Assembly (NCBI RefSeq): GCF_900240995.1
Contig: NZ_LT965955.1
Location: forward strand, 62,001-126,000
Source: Bacillus sp. Marseille-P3661
GTDB lineage: Bacteria; Bacillota; Bacilli; Bacillales; Bacillaceae_J
DNA length: 64,000 bases
Direction: 5' to 3'
Positions 37,095-49,933 of the stretch are shown here, in pieces (within the stretch, counting starts at the first letter, position 1; each line of letters starts with the position of its first letter). The translations under genes and the position numbers were made by a program. Under the pieces are notes generated by a model that did not search any database, had not been told where the DNA came from, and saw nothing but the letters and a program-made list of their open reading frames with translations.

Positions 37095-37355
37095 TTCTAT
37101 ACAAAAAAACTCCCATCCCTATAATAAAGGGACGAGAGTTACCCGCGTTGCCACCCTAATTGAAGTAAGCTTAAAACCTGCTTACTTCCACTTTCAAAAA
37201 TAACGGTTAAAACCGAAAATACTTCGAGCATTAAAGCTTTCATATTTTTGCTCAAGGATAGATTCACAAAATTCTTTTATCGATTTCCACCAACCATCGA
37301 CTCTCTTAAAAAAGATACCTTGTTACTAATTCCTTTCAACGCTTTTAAATATAAT
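37095..37355 (-). promoter_or_regulatory. T-box riboswitch leader of serS
   Basis: The minus strand shows the T-box signature AGGGTGGCAACGCGGG (about 37141-37157). It is followed by the terminator AACTCTCGTCCC/GGGATGGGAGTT plus a T-run (37104-37140). Upstream is Stem I with the AGAGAG bulge, the GGTTGGTGG loop and a specifier region GTGAATCTATCC. If TCT follows GAA as usual, the specifier is a serine codon. Uncharged tRNA-Ser stabilises the antiterminator and allows serS transcription. Confidence 0.95.
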
Positions 37356-37425
37356 ATTGTGTATATAACAATTATTATTTTCCCGAATTACAAAGAAACT
37401 ATTCCTTTTGAAGTAGGGGAGTTGT

Positions 37426-38016
37426 TTACCTTGCTATTGTTGCTTTAGTTTCCTCAACCATTTTTACAAAGTAAGCTGTCAATCGATTATCATCGGTTAA
37501 TTCAGGATGAAATGAACTTGCTAAATAATGACCGTCTCTGGCTGCAACAATTGCACCATTATGTTTACATAATACTTCAACAGTCTCACCAACTTCAATT
37601 ATACGTGGTGCACGGATGAATACACCGATGAAGTCCGTACCTACATCTTTAACCATTAAACTTGCTTCAAAACTTTCACGTTGTCTTCCAAAGGCATTTC
37701 GTTCAACTCTAATATCCATCAAGCCTAAATGGGCAGTTTCTTGGCCGACAATTTCATCTGCTAAAAGAATAAGACCAGCGCAAGTCCCAAACATTGGATT
37801 GCCGCTACGTCCAAACTCTTGTAATGGCTCTAAAAAGTTATATTTATCAATAAGGCGTCTCATCGTCGTACTTTCGCCGCCTGGTATGACAAGGCCGTCA
37901 ATATCTGTTAACTGTTCAACCCTTTTTATAATAACCGCTTCGGCTCCAGAAGCTTCAAGTGCACGAACATGCTCTCGAACAGCCCCTTGTAGAGCTAGTA
38001 CACCAACTTTAACCAT
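37426..38016 (-). CDS. pdxT: Pyridoxal 5'-phosphate synthase glutaminase subunit PdxT
   Basis: This 196-aa class I glutamine amidotransferase makes ammonia for the PdxS synthase. The catalytic Cys lies in [10 protein letters not shown] (about residue 79). His and Glu lie in [10 protein letters not shown] (about 170-172), and the oxyanion loop is [10 protein letters not shown]. It works as part of the 24-mer PdxS/PdxT complex that makes vitamin B6 from ribose 5-phosphate, glyceraldehyde 3-phosphate and glutamine. It lies 179 bp after pdxS on the same strand. Confidence 0.98.
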   Translation of the reverse strand: MVKVGVLALQGAVREHVRALEASGAEAVIIKRVEQLTDIDGLVIPGGESTTMRRLIDKYNFLEPLQEFGRSGNPMFGTCAGLILLADEIVGQETAHLGLMDIRVERNAFGRQRESFEASLMVKDVGTDFIGVFIRAPRIIEVGETVEVLCKHNGAIVAARDGHYLASSFHPELTDDNRLTAYFVKMVEETKATIAR

Positions 38017-38195
38017 ATGGTCATTACTCCTTTATTGTTTATCTACGTATAACGCCTTGACTTTATACTTGAAAGGAAAGCGATACGTTTAAATAATCTA
38101 TACTTACGTTACGCTTTCTTTCCATGTATTAGAAAAGCAGGTGAAGCAACGACTCCACCTGGCTTTCTTAGCTTTCATTTGAGATTAATTAAAGA

Positions 38196-39083
38196 TTACC
38201 AACCACGGTCTTGCATACGTTCGCTTGGTTGTAATGATGATATTTCAATTCCCTTCATCGCAGTACCAAGATCTTTAGAAAGTTCTGCAATTAATTTATA
38301 GTCTTCATAATGTGTTGTTGCTTCAACGATTGCACGTGCAAACTTTTCAGGGTTATTTGACTTGAAGATACCTGAACCAACAAATACTCCGTCAGAACCT
38401 AATTGCATCATTAAAGCAGCATCTGCAGGAGTTGCTACACCGCCTGCTGCAAAGTTTACAACTGGAAGGCGACCTTCGCGTTTAACTTGAAGAACAAGCT
38501 CATAAGGTGCTCCAATATTCTTAGCGAATGTCATTAGCTCGTCTTCAGCCATAGCTGTTACCTTACGGATCTGAGCTTGAACCTCGCGCATATGACGAAC
38601 AGCTTCTACAATATTTCCAGTTCCAGGCTCACCTTTTGTACGAAGCATAGATGCACCTTCACCGATTCGGCGTAATGCTTCTCCTAAATCACGGCAACCA
38701 CAAACAAATGGAACAGTAAATTCGCGTTTATTAATATGATATACCTCGTCTGCTGGAGTTAAAACTTCACTTTCGTCGATGTAGTCTACACCCATAGCTT
38801 CTAATACACGTGCTTCAACGATATGACCAATACGTGCTTTTGCCATTACAGGAATAGACACGGCATTCATTACTTCTTCTACAATCGTTGGATCAGCCAT
38901 ACGAGCAACCCCACCAGCTGCACGAATATCAGCTGGAACACGCTCAAGAGCCATAACAGCTACAGCACCAGCTGCCTCAGCAATTTTAGCTTGTTCTGCA
39001 TTAACAACGTCCATAATAACGCCGCCTTTTTGCATTTCAGCCATTCCACGTTTTACACGATCAGTACCAATATTTTGTGACAT
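38196..39083 (-). CDS. pdxS: Pyridoxal 5'-phosphate synthase subunit PdxS
   Basis: This 295-aa (beta/alpha)8-barrel enzyme assembles PLP. The catalytic lysine of the first half lies in [12 protein letters not shown] (about residue 82). The second, mobile lysine is in [13 protein letters not shown] (about 150). It is one of the most conserved proteins in the window. The start ATG follows GGGAGGAAT. It sits between dacA and pdxT, as in B. subtilis. Confidence 0.98.
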   Translation of the reverse strand: MSQNIGTDRVKRGMAEMQKGGVIMDVVNAEQAKIAEAAGAVAVMALERVPADIRAAGGVARMADPTIVEEVMNAVSIPVMAKARIGHIVEARVLEAMGVDYIDESEVLTPADEVYHINKREFTVPFVCGCRDLGEALRRIGEGASMLRTKGEPGTGNIVEAVRHMREVQAQIRKVTAMAEDELMTFAKNIGAPYELVLQVKREGRLPVVNFAAGGVATPADAALMMQLGSDGVFVGSGIFKSNNPEKFARAIVEATTHYEDYKLIAELSKDLGTAMKGIEISSLQPSERMQDRGW

Positions 39084-39267
39084 TTGTAAATTCCTCCCAC
39101 TTATGTATAAGTTTATTTCTATATCTTAACATGTACACAAACAGTTTCGGTCATCCTAATATTCCCAACTGTTTTTCATACATGTTTACTGATACTAAAA
39201 ATAAATGCCTGTCCATTATTTTAACCTAAAATGTCGAAAATTCCTATTTATTTATGAGAATTTTTAA

Positions 39268-39322
39268 AATCCCATAAAATCATATAAGAATACTCACTTA
39301 TTCTTACTGATTTTATGGGATT
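39268..39322 (-). terminator. Long terminator-like inverted repeat after dacA
   Basis: AATCCCATAAAATCA pairs with TGATTTTATGGGATT, and an inner AAGAATA/TATTCTT extends the stem. On the minus strand it is followed by TTAAAAATTC, a weak tract. It separates dacA from pdxS. Confidence 0.7.
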
Positions 39323-39423
39323 GATTTAATATATTACCTAAATAAATGGTTACATTTTAAACACTTGTTTAATTATCTAATTTAACCTTTTTAATTAACC
39401 TTCATAATTAAACTGTTGTTTAA

Positions 39424-40788
39424 TTATGAGAAAATTCCTTTTACCCCATTTAAAACACTGCTCCAAAGATCAGCAAAGAACCCACCAATAGCTCCCATCG
39501 TAAGTGCGAACCAGTTTGCCTTTTCAACTCCTGCAGATGTAACAACATCTACCATTTCAGTTACATCACCATTGTCAAATAAATAACCGTAATTATTATC
39601 ACCTTTATATTCATAGGTTAAATAGCCCACTTTTTGACCTTTTTCAACTGGCGCTACCAGTTGTTGTTCTTCACCTAGTATAGACGCATCTAAAACTAGT
39701 TTCGGCTCGTAAAGCTCTTCTTCATTCGACTTAACTACGGTTTTTAAAGATTCACTACTTGCTATTTGCACTTCTTTTTCTTTACCTTTTTCAACGTCTA
39801 AAGTGGTTTGGCCCTCTAATTGATAATTAGCCGGGAATAGTTCTTTTTCAGAGAAATTACTAAAACCATAATCGAAAAGTTTCTTAGTTTCTTCAAAACG
39901 CGCATATTGTGAATTTGTACGCATAACAACACTAATTAAACGCATTCCATTACGTTCTGCTGTACCTGTAAAACAATAACCTGCCAGGGAAGTAGATCCT
40001 GTTTTAAGCCCATCTACACCTTCATAAGCAAACTGTTGCAGGTAGCCAGGTATATCAGGGAGCATTGCGTTCCAGTTCAACATACTAATGCCTTCGCCTT
40101 CAATTCCCTTTGTAAACTTTTTTAAAGGAATACTTGCTGTGTCTAATACTTCTGGATAATCATTAATTAAATGATAAGCAAGCTTAGCTGTTGCACGAGC
40201 AGATAGCATATTTTCACGGTCTTCACCAGTTCCTTTAGGATGCATGCCTAGCAAATCACTATTATTTAGACCAGTTGAGTTTACAAACTCGTAATCTTCT
40301 AATTGTAGTTCTGCAGCTTTATCATTCATCATCTTAACAAAGTTCGTTTCAGATCCTGCAATTACCTCGGCTAAGGCAATAGTTGACCCATTAGCTGAAT
40401 AAATAGCCATTGATTCGTAAAGCTCTTGAACTGTATATTTCACATCTTTACGAAGTGGGACGTTTGAAAGACTTGTGTTTTGAGAGATTCGATATACATA
40501 ATCCGAAATTGAAACCTCTTGTTGCCAAGAAACCTTTTTATCATTGATAGCTTCTAGCAATAGATATTCTGTCATCATTTTCGACATACTTGCTGGCGGC
40601 AACGTCATATCTGCATTCATTTCATATAAAATTTTCCCAGAATTAGCATCTACTAGAATAGCAGCTTCCGCTTCCAATCCTAGCTCAACAGCAGCGCTTG
40701 CTGGTTTTGTTGGTAGATAACTAGCTAATGAGGTAAACATAAGTAATGTTAATAGGTTATATATAAGTAGTTTTTTCAATTTTTTCAA
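39424..40788 (-). CDS. dacA: D-alanyl-D-alanine carboxypeptidase (PBP5-type)
   Basis: This 454-aa serine peptidase trims the terminal D-Ala from peptidoglycan stems. The signal peptide (1-33) ends PASA. The active site is S-x-x-K in PPASMSKMM, SxN in YSANGST, and KTG in DGLKTGSTSL. The PBP5_C beta domain follows, and the C-terminus (SVLNGVKGIFS region) is the amphipathic membrane anchor. The start is TTG, with AACGGAGGG upstream. It lies between guaB and pdxS. Normal length. Confidence 0.97.
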   Translation of the reverse strand: MKKLKKLLIYNLLTLLMFTSLASYLPTKPASAAVELGLEAEAAILVDANSGKILYEMNADMTLPPASMSKMMTEYLLLEAINDKKVSWQQEVSISDYVYRISQNTSLSNVPLRKDVKYTVQELYESMAIYSANGSTIALAEVIAGSETNFVKMMNDKAAELQLEDYEFVNSTGLNNSDLLGMHPKGTGEDRENMLSARATAKLAYHLINDYPEVLDTASIPLKKFTKGIEGEGISMLNWNAMLPDIPGYLQQFAYEGVDGLKTGSTSLAGYCFTGTAERNGMRLISVVMRTNSQYARFEETKKLFDYGFSNFSEKELFPANYQLEGQTTLDVEKGKEKEVQIASSESLKTVVKSNEEELYEPKLVLDASILGEEQQLVAPVEKGQKVGYLTYEYKGDNNYGYLFDNGDVTEMVDVVTSAGVEKANWFALTMGAIGGFFADLWSSVLNGVKGIFS

Positions 40789-40847
40789 TTTAAATCCCTC
40801 CGTTTAAGAACTACATAACGGATATTCTATCAAACTTGGCCACAAAA

Positions 40848-40873
40848 AAACAGAGGAAATACTCCCTCTGTTT
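40848..40873 (-). terminator. Terminator of guaB
   Basis: AAACAGAGG pairs with CCTCTGTTT around an 8-nt loop on the minus strand, followed by TTTT. Confidence 0.88.
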
Positions 40874-40889
40874 GAAATTACTGTAACTA

Positions 40890-42401
<1,512 letters not shown>

Positions 42402-42548
42402 TTAACAATTGGACACAATACTGTCAAGAAAGTTCGTTGCATTAATTAAATTTTATAGATTTCTGTGAATTTTAATCACAAAAATGCTCCAAAATATATA
42501 GTACTATAATTTTTTTAGTGAAATCATATGCTGCGGAAGGTGTTTTAA

Positions 42549-43511
42549 ATGGAATATAGATACCAGATTTGGCAATCCTTCTCAACCTTTCACTCGTCTA
42601 TTAATGCCCAGAAATATTTATTACAATGCTATAAAAATATAGAAATCCAAGACCCTGAAAAAAGAAGCTATGAAAATTGTTATCCGTTTATATATTATCT
42701 TGATCATGGTAAAAATTATTATCAACTGTCTGCACAAGCACCTATATCTATTAAACCTATTTTGCTTTTTTATGGGATGGTTCAACTATTAAAAGCATGC
42801 TTATTAACAGTGGATCCTCAATATCCCGAATCAACCTCTGTACTAGCACATGGCGTATCGACTAGAAAAAGAAAAAAACGAGATTATGATTTTTTAAAAG
42901 ATGAGGTTAAGATTCAACGAAATGGGCTCTTTCCTCATGTTGCAGAGAAGATGTTTCATGTGAAACACCTTGAGTCTGAGAAATACACAATGGAAATTCT
43001 CTTGGCGCGAATTCCTGAAATGAATAACCTATTCAAAATAAGTTTGGAAAAATTTAATAGTTACCGAGTGGGGCAGATTGATGATAAGGAATTATTAATA
43101 CCCATTAAAATTTTAGATGATCTTAAAATGACTAATTCAAGGTTTGCAAGTTTTTTAAAACAACAGTTTGAATTTGAATTAAATCCTCAACAAACAAAGA
43201 ATTATATTTCTATTCAAATAAATGACTCAGTCTGCCGTTACGATTGTTCACCAATGCAATATGATTACTTTAACCAGGCGTTATATTTACCAAAAGATAG
43301 AGTACTTTATGATTATTTCCCTGAGATTCTGGTGCATTATTTATTACTGTATAATTTAAGCATGATCAGCCGATATGAAACTGAATGGTGGAGTGAACTG
43401 TTACGCAGTTATAGCAGCCTGGACTACCCGTTCATAAATAATTTTTTGGATTTAAGCATACATAAGGTGCCATATTTTATCTACCAATACTTGAATCAAA
43501 AAATAAAATAG
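42549..43511 (+). CDS. yaaC: YaaC family protein
   Basis: This 320-aa protein is the YaaC family, conserved near guaB in Bacilli, with no known function. It is rich in Tyr and Phe (WQSFSTFHSSINAQKYLL start; ILVHYLLLYNLSMISRYETEWW near the end) and has no catalytic motif that I recognise. The coding sequence contains a near-consensus parS site (42952-42967), encoding MFHVKH. It is on the plus strand, head-on to replication. AGGTG upstream of ATG. The product name rests on synteny and length (B. subtilis about 315 aa). Confidence 0.9.
   Translation: MEYRYQIWQSFSTFHSSINAQKYLLQCYKNIEIQDPEKRSYENCYPFIYYLDHGKNYYQLSAQAPISIKPILLFYGMVQLLKACLLTVDPQYPESTSVLAHGVSTRKRKKRDYDFLKDEVKIQRNGLFPHVAEKMFHVKHLESEKYTMEILLARIPEMNNLFKISLEKFNSYRVGQIDDKELLIPIKILDDLKMTNSRFASFLKQQFEFELNPQQTKNYISIQINDSVCRYDCSPMQYDYFNQALYLPKDRVLYDYFPEILVHYLLLYNLSMISRYETEWWSELLRSYSSLDYPFINNFLDLSIHKVPYFIYQYLNQKIK
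42952..42967. promoter_or_regulatory. parS-like site within yaaC
   Basis: TGTTTCATGTGAAACA is a perfect palindrome differing from the parS consensus TGTTTCACGTGAAACA at one position. It is a candidate ParB/Spo0J site, about 12 kb from oriC. Confidence 0.55.
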
Positions 43512-43546
43512 CCCAAGTATACATGTAGATAGTTATAAATAAAAAA

Positions 43547-43571
43547 GGGGTTATCCTTATAAGATAACCCT
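43547..43571 (-). terminator. Terminator, bidirectional between yaaC and the HD-GYP gene
   Basis: AGGGTTATC pairs with GATAACCCC on either strand. A T-run follows on the minus strand (CCTTTTTT). It lies between convergent genes. Confidence 0.8.
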
Positions 43572-44656
43572 TACAATATTTCTTCAATATACAGTTGGCG
43601 GTGATTGGTGAGTTGAATGATCTCACCTGTATTTTCCAATTTAATCATAGGACGGGTAGGGGATTTAGGTTCAATAAAGACGATTTCCCCAATTTGATTA
43701 TTTGAAAGACGGACCCGAGTTCCTGATGAGAAATTAGCCAGTGCCTTTGTTAATGCCTGAACCACTTTAATATCAAACTTACCAAATTGATCTTGAAGAA
43801 TAGACTCCAATACTTTAAATGGTGACTGTTTACTCTTGTAACTACGTTCGGATGTCATTGCACTATAAACGTCAGCAACAGCAATAATACGGCCGTATGG
43901 ATATAATAATTCACTTGTAAGTCCATTTGGATAGCCGCTGCCATCTATTCGTTCATGATGCTGATAAACAGCTATCCTTACATCATCCTTCAAAAGCTTT
44001 ACTTGTTTGAGCATAAGATAACTATATTCAGGGTGCCTTTTTACTTCCTCAAATTCTTGTTTAGTTAATGAAACCTTTTTATTGAAAATTTTGGGGTCAA
44101 TTTTGGCCATACCGCAATCTGCCATTGCACCTGCAATTCCGATTTGAATGCAATCTCCTTTAGGGAAATTCAAAGCCTTTGCTATTACAGTTGATAATAA
44201 TCCAACTGAAATAGCATGGTGATATAAGTAATCTTCTTCTGTTGGATAGTGATGAAAGGTAAAGATATCACTTGGAGCTTTTAAAGCTGCTTCTAATACA
44301 GGTAAAACCGTTGAGCGGACAATTGGCATATCAATAGATAAACCGGATTGCCACCCTTTGAATAGCTTTTTATAGGCCTGAACTGCTTTTAAGTAAATAA
44401 CCGCAAAGCTTTCTTCTTTATATTCCGAACTTTTTGGTTCATTATTTTCTTCTTCTAGTACTTCACTTGGTGTAAACGGTTCACCACTAACAAGCGTAGG
44501 CTCTACCTGAACCTCCTTAATTAGAAACGCTTTAATTACTTGTATATTTTGTTCTGAAATGATTGACTTTTTTGGAATAATCGGGTGACGGGTGAGTGAG
44601 ACAACATCCGCTGATAAAATACAGCCTTCAATTAATTGATTTGGTTTAATCCTCAT
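43571..44656 (-). CDS. HD-GYP domain-like protein with altered HD motif
   Basis: This 361-aa protein has a C-terminal HD-GYP-like domain (about residues 140-330). It keeps the second His pair and GYP motif, QHHERIDGSGYPNG, and the downstream IIAVADVYSAMTSERSY. The usual LHDIGK of the metal site is changed to MADCGMAKI (about residue 187), so the HD histidine is missing. HD-GYP enzymes degrade c-di-GMP, but this one may be inactive or use an altered metal site. The N-terminal 140 residues are not recognised. It sits between gyrA and guaB/yaaC, where B. subtilis has the rrnO operon. Confidence 0.85.
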   Translation of the reverse strand: MRIKPNQLIEGCILSADVVSLTRHPIIPKKSIISEQNIQVIKAFLIKEVQVEPTLVSGEPFTPSEVLEEENNEPKSSEYKEESFAVIYLKAVQAYKKLFKGWQSGLSIDMPIVRSTVLPVLEAALKAPSDIFTFHHYPTEEDYLYHHAISVGLLSTVIAKALNFPKGDCIQIGIAGAMADCGMAKIDPKIFNKKVSLTKQEFEEVKRHPEYSYLMLKQVKLLKDDVRIAVYQHHERIDGSGYPNGLTSELLYPYGRIIAVADVYSAMTSERSYKSKQSPFKVLESILQDQFGKFDIKVVQALTKALANFSSGTRVRLSNNQIGEIVFIEPKSPTRPMIKLENTGEIIQLTNHRQLYIEEIL

Positions 44657-44790
44657 AAGTGTCTCTCCTCTTTATCTGGAAAATAGTATTCTAATACTAT
44701 ATTACTAAATAGTTAATGGATATTAAAAAATAAATTTTACAAATAAAACTATTCCAAAAAATCAAAAAGTAGTCACTATTAACAGAAAAA

Positions 44791-44809
44791 AACCGCCACA
44801 AGGGCGGTT
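44791..44809 (-). terminator. Terminator of gyrBA
   Basis: AACCGCC pairs with GGCGGTT around a 5-nt loop on the minus strand, followed by TTTTT. Confidence 0.9.
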
Positions 44810-44836
44810 TTATTACTAATAATAACGTTGCTATTT

Positions 44837-47395
44837 TTATTCCTCATCATCTGATGTATCATCTAAAGATTCACCGGACATTGTCTCATCGGATATAGCT
44901 TCTGTTTCTGTTAAATCTTCTGTTTGTTGGGTCTCTTCATCGCTAAAGTTCTCTTGATCCTCGTGTTCATCTTCTCGTTCAATTTTAGCAACAGTTGACA
45001 CAACTGTATTTTCATCTAATCGTATTAACTTGACACCTTGTGTATTTCGTCCAGTTACTGAAATGCTTTCTACAGGCATACGAATTACGACACCGCTCTC
45101 CGTAATTAACATAAGGTCTTCATTACCCTCTACAGCTTTAACTGCGGATACCGGACCATTCTTTTCCGTTATATTGCAAGTTTTAATACCTTTACCACCG
45201 CGACTTTGAATTCGATATTCAGAAAGAGGGGTACGCTTACCATATCCGTATTTCGTAACGACTAAAACTTCGATATTTTCTTCAAGAATTTCCATACCAA
45301 TTACCTGGTCACCTTCATTCAAGGTAATCCCTTTTACACCAGTTGCAGAACGTCCCATGGAGCGAACATCAGTCTCAGGGAACCGAATTAGTAAGCCATC
45401 TTTTGTACCAATCATAATCTCTTTTGATCCGTCTGTTAACCCAACTGAAATAACTTCATCATTTTCTCTTACATTTAGGGCAATTAGACCGCCTTTTCTA
45501 ATATGTGCAAATGCAGAAAGAGGGGAGCGCTTGACGATACCTTCTTTCGTTGCAAAGAATAGGAACCAATCATCGTGATATTCCTGCACTGGAATGACGG
45601 CATTAATCCATTCATCTTTTTCGATCTCAAGGAGATTAATAATCGGAATTCCTTTCGCTGTTCGGCTATATTCTGGAATTTCATAACCTTTTAGACGATA
45701 TACTTTTCCTTTATTGCTAAAGAACAAAATTGTATCATGCGTAGAAGGTGACAGTAAATGTTCAACAAAGTCATCTTCATTTGTTCCCATACCTTGAATA
45801 CCGCGACCGCCACGACGCTGGCTTTTGTATGTATCAGCCGGAAGTCGCTTAATATAGCCATGATGAGTTAGCGTTATTACGATATTTTGCTCAGGAATTA
45901 AATCCTCATCTTCAATTTCGCCAAAACTACCAGCAAGGATTTCTGTACGGCGATCATCGTTAAATCTCTCTTTAATTTCACTTAATTCTTCTCTAATAAT
46001 ATCGATAACCTTTTGTTCGTCAGCTAAAATAGCTTTCAATTCAGCTATTAGCTTAACAAGCTCTTGATATTCTTCTTCGATCTTATCTCTTTCTAATCCT
46101 GTTAAGCGTTGTAAGCGCATATCAAGTATTGCTTGTGCTTGTTTTTCAGATAAATTAAAGTTATCCATTAAGCCTTGTCTAGCAATGTCGGTTGTTTGCG
46201 ATGCGCGAATTAAAGCAATTATTTCATCAATATGGTCTAGAGCTATTCGTAAACCTTCTAAAATATGTGCTCTAGCCTCTGCTTTACGCAATTCAAACTC
46301 TGTACGACGGCGAATAATAACAATTTGATGGTCTAAATAATGTGATAAAGCCTGCTTTAAATTTAAAACCTTAGGATGCCCATCAACTAGTGCTAGCATA
46401 TTAATACCAAAGCTAGTTTGTAAGGCCGTTTGTTTATATAAATTGTTAAGTAGAACGTTAGCATTGGCATCTCGTTTTACTTCGATGACGATACGCATAC
46501 CTTTTCGATCTGACTCGTCACGCAAATCGGAAATTCCCTCAAGCTTTTTGTCGCGAACAAGTTCGGCAATTTTTTCAATTAGCTTAGCCTTATTAACCTG
46601 ATACGGGATTTCGTTAACAATAATGGTTTGTCTCCCGTTTGGCTTTTCTTCAATAACTGACTTAGCACGAATAGTAATCGAGCCTTTTCCAGTTTCATAA
46701 GCCCGGCGAATCCCGCTTCGTCCTAATATTTGCCCAGCTGTAGGGAAGTCAGGACCTGTTACAATTTCCATTAACTCAGCAATTGTAATATCTCGGTTAT
46801 TACTTATTGCCAATACTCCATCGATAATTTCCCCTAAATTGTGAGGTGGAATATTAGTAGCCATCCCCACGGCAATACCTGCCGCTCCGTTTACTAAAAG
46901 ATTTGGGAAACGTGCTGGCAATACAACCGGCTCCCTTTCAGAGCCATCATAGTTATCTTGGTAGTCAATTGTATCTTTGTTAATATCGCGGACCATTTCC
47001 ATAGCAATTTTGGACATACGCGCCTCTGTATAACGCATAGCTGCTGCCGGGTCACCGTCAACTGAACCAAAATTGCCATGTCCATCTACTAACATATAAC
47101 GATAGTTAAAATCCTGTGCCATCCGCACCATTGCTTCATAAACTGCTGAGTCTCCATGTGGATGATATTTACCGATTACATCCCCAACAATACGTGCTGA
47201 CTTCTTATATGCTTTATCAGCTGTCATTCCAGACTCATTCATGGCAAACAAAATTCGGCGATGAACCGGTTTTAATCCATCTCTTACATCAGGTAGTGCG
47301 CGTGAAACAATAACGCTCATCGCATAATCCATAAATGAAGTCTTCATTTCATTACTTATATTAACCTCTATAACCTGCTGGCGTTCTTCCTCCAT
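44837..47395 (-). CDS. gyrA: DNA gyrase subunit A
   Basis: GyrA cuts and passes DNA through the gyrase complex to introduce negative supercoils. At 852 aa it is about 30 longer than B. subtilis GyrA. The catalytic Tyr lies in [12 protein letters not shown] (about residue 122). The quinolone-resistance region [17 protein letters not shown] is of the ordinary susceptible form. The beta-pinwheel has its GyrA-box at [11 protein letters not shown]. The last 40 or so residues are an acidic tail rich in D, E and T. It is 17 bp downstream of gyrB, and a terminator follows. Confidence 0.98.
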   Translation of the reverse strand: MEEERQQVIEVNISNEMKTSFMDYAMSVIVSRALPDVRDGLKPVHRRILFAMNESGMTADKAYKKSARIVGDVIGKYHPHGDSAVYEAMVRMAQDFNYRYMLVDGHGNFGSVDGDPAAAMRYTEARMSKIAMEMVRDINKDTIDYQDNYDGSEREPVVLPARFPNLLVNGAAGIAVGMATNIPPHNLGEIIDGVLAISNNRDITIAELMEIVTGPDFPTAGQILGRSGIRRAYETGKGSITIRAKSVIEEKPNGRQTIIVNEIPYQVNKAKLIEKIAELVRDKKLEGISDLRDESDRKGMRIVIEVKRDANANVLLNNLYKQTALQTSFGINMLALVDGHPKVLNLKQALSHYLDHQIVIIRRRTEFELRKAEARAHILEGLRIALDHIDEIIALIRASQTTDIARQGLMDNFNLSEKQAQAILDMRLQRLTGLERDKIEEEYQELVKLIAELKAILADEQKVIDIIREELSEIKERFNDDRRTEILAGSFGEIEDEDLIPEQNIVITLTHHGYIKRLPADTYKSQRRGGRGIQGMGTNEDDFVEHLLSPSTHDTILFFSNKGKVYRLKGYEIPEYSRTAKGIPIINLLEIEKDEWINAVIPVQEYHDDWFLFFATKEGIVKRSPLSAFAHIRKGGLIALNVRENDEVISVGLTDGSKEIMIGTKDGLLIRFPETDVRSMGRSATGVKGITLNEGDQVIGMEILEENIEVLVVTKYGYGKRTPLSEYRIQSRGGKGIKTCNITEKNGPVSAVKAVEGNEDLMLITESGVVIRMPVESISVTGRNTQGVKLIRLDENTVVSTVAKIEREDEHEDQENFSDEETQQTEDLTETEAISDETMSGESLDDTSDDEE

Positions 47396-47412
47396 TTAGA
47401 TAATCCTCCTCT

Positions 47413-49344
<1,932 letters not shown>

Positions 49345-49365
49345 TTAAATCACCTTTTCTAAGCA

Positions 49366-49626
49366 TTATTCACCCAAAATTTCTAACTCTGATATATATT
49401 GTGACCGTCTCTTCAACGTATTTGTTGCCAACGGTGAAAAATATATTTGATTAGTCGTTACAACAATTGACTTAATAGACCCATTAATTTCAACAATATT
49501 GTTTTTCGAGTGATTTAACTCAATAAATTCAGTTAGTATTGTAGAAGAATTTATTAACTCGCCATCGATTATTGCGATTACATCCTTAGACTGAATCACT
49601 GTTTCTTCACCTAAATGTATAAACAC
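49366..49626 (-). CDS. remB: Extracellular matrix regulator RemB (YaaB, DUF370)
   Basis: This protein is 86 aa from GTG 49626, which has GGAG at 6 nt and begins FIHLGEE, aligning with the MYIHLG start of B. subtilis RemB. A GTG four codons earlier (49638) is less likely. The C-terminal SIVVTTNQIYFSPLATNTLKRR is the family hallmark. RemB acts with RemA to activate matrix and osmoprotection genes, and RemA-type proteins bind DNA as rings. Position between recF and gyrB is conserved. A large repeat element separates it from recF. Confidence 0.92.
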   Translation of the reverse strand: MFIHLGEETVIQSKDVIAIIDGELINSSTILTEFIELNHSKNNIVEINGSIKSIVVTTNQIYFSPLATNTLKRRSQYISELEILGE

Positions 49627-49707
49627 CAGTTTCTCCACCCTTAATTTGAGTTAATCCCTGTTTACTAGAATGTAAACTTCCTTATGATAAGGCTTTGTTA
49701 AATGCGG

Positions 49708-49838
49708 ATGTTGATTTCCTCTCCAGGATGCTCGCGGGATACCGCGGGGCGGGCGGTGAGCCCCCTTGGCGCTTTGCGCCTGCTTGGTCTCACGGGATAT
49801 CCCTCAGGAGTCTCGCACCTTCCGCTCCAATCAACATC
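49708..49838. repeat. GC-rich intergenic repeat with terminal inverted repeats
   Basis: This 131-bp element has ends GATGTTGATT and AATCAACATC, and a GC-rich interior (for example GCGGGATACCGCGGGGCGGG) unlike the AT-rich surroundings. Its bulk resembles a family of intergenic repeats I have seen across Bacillaceae genomes. It has no conserved coding frame and sits between recF and remB. Confidence 0.7.
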
Positions 49839-49933
49839 AACACTAAACGTCATTATAAAAATAAATTTAATTATTTCTTCTAATTATTTAACTAGTCAGT
49901 AGGGGATATGGATACTTCCATTTTGTGGAAATA

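Noticed and set aside
37248-37448. 66-aa reading frame in the serS leader
   Set aside because: It lies opposite the T-box Stem I, has no ribosome site, and overlaps pdxT.
37616-38092. 158-aa frame opposite pdxT
   Set aside because: It is a shadow of the highly conserved pdxT coding strand.
49695-49902. 62- and 66-aa frames in the recF-remB gap
   Set aside because: They run through the GC-rich repeat element and have no ribosome site. The repeat explains them.
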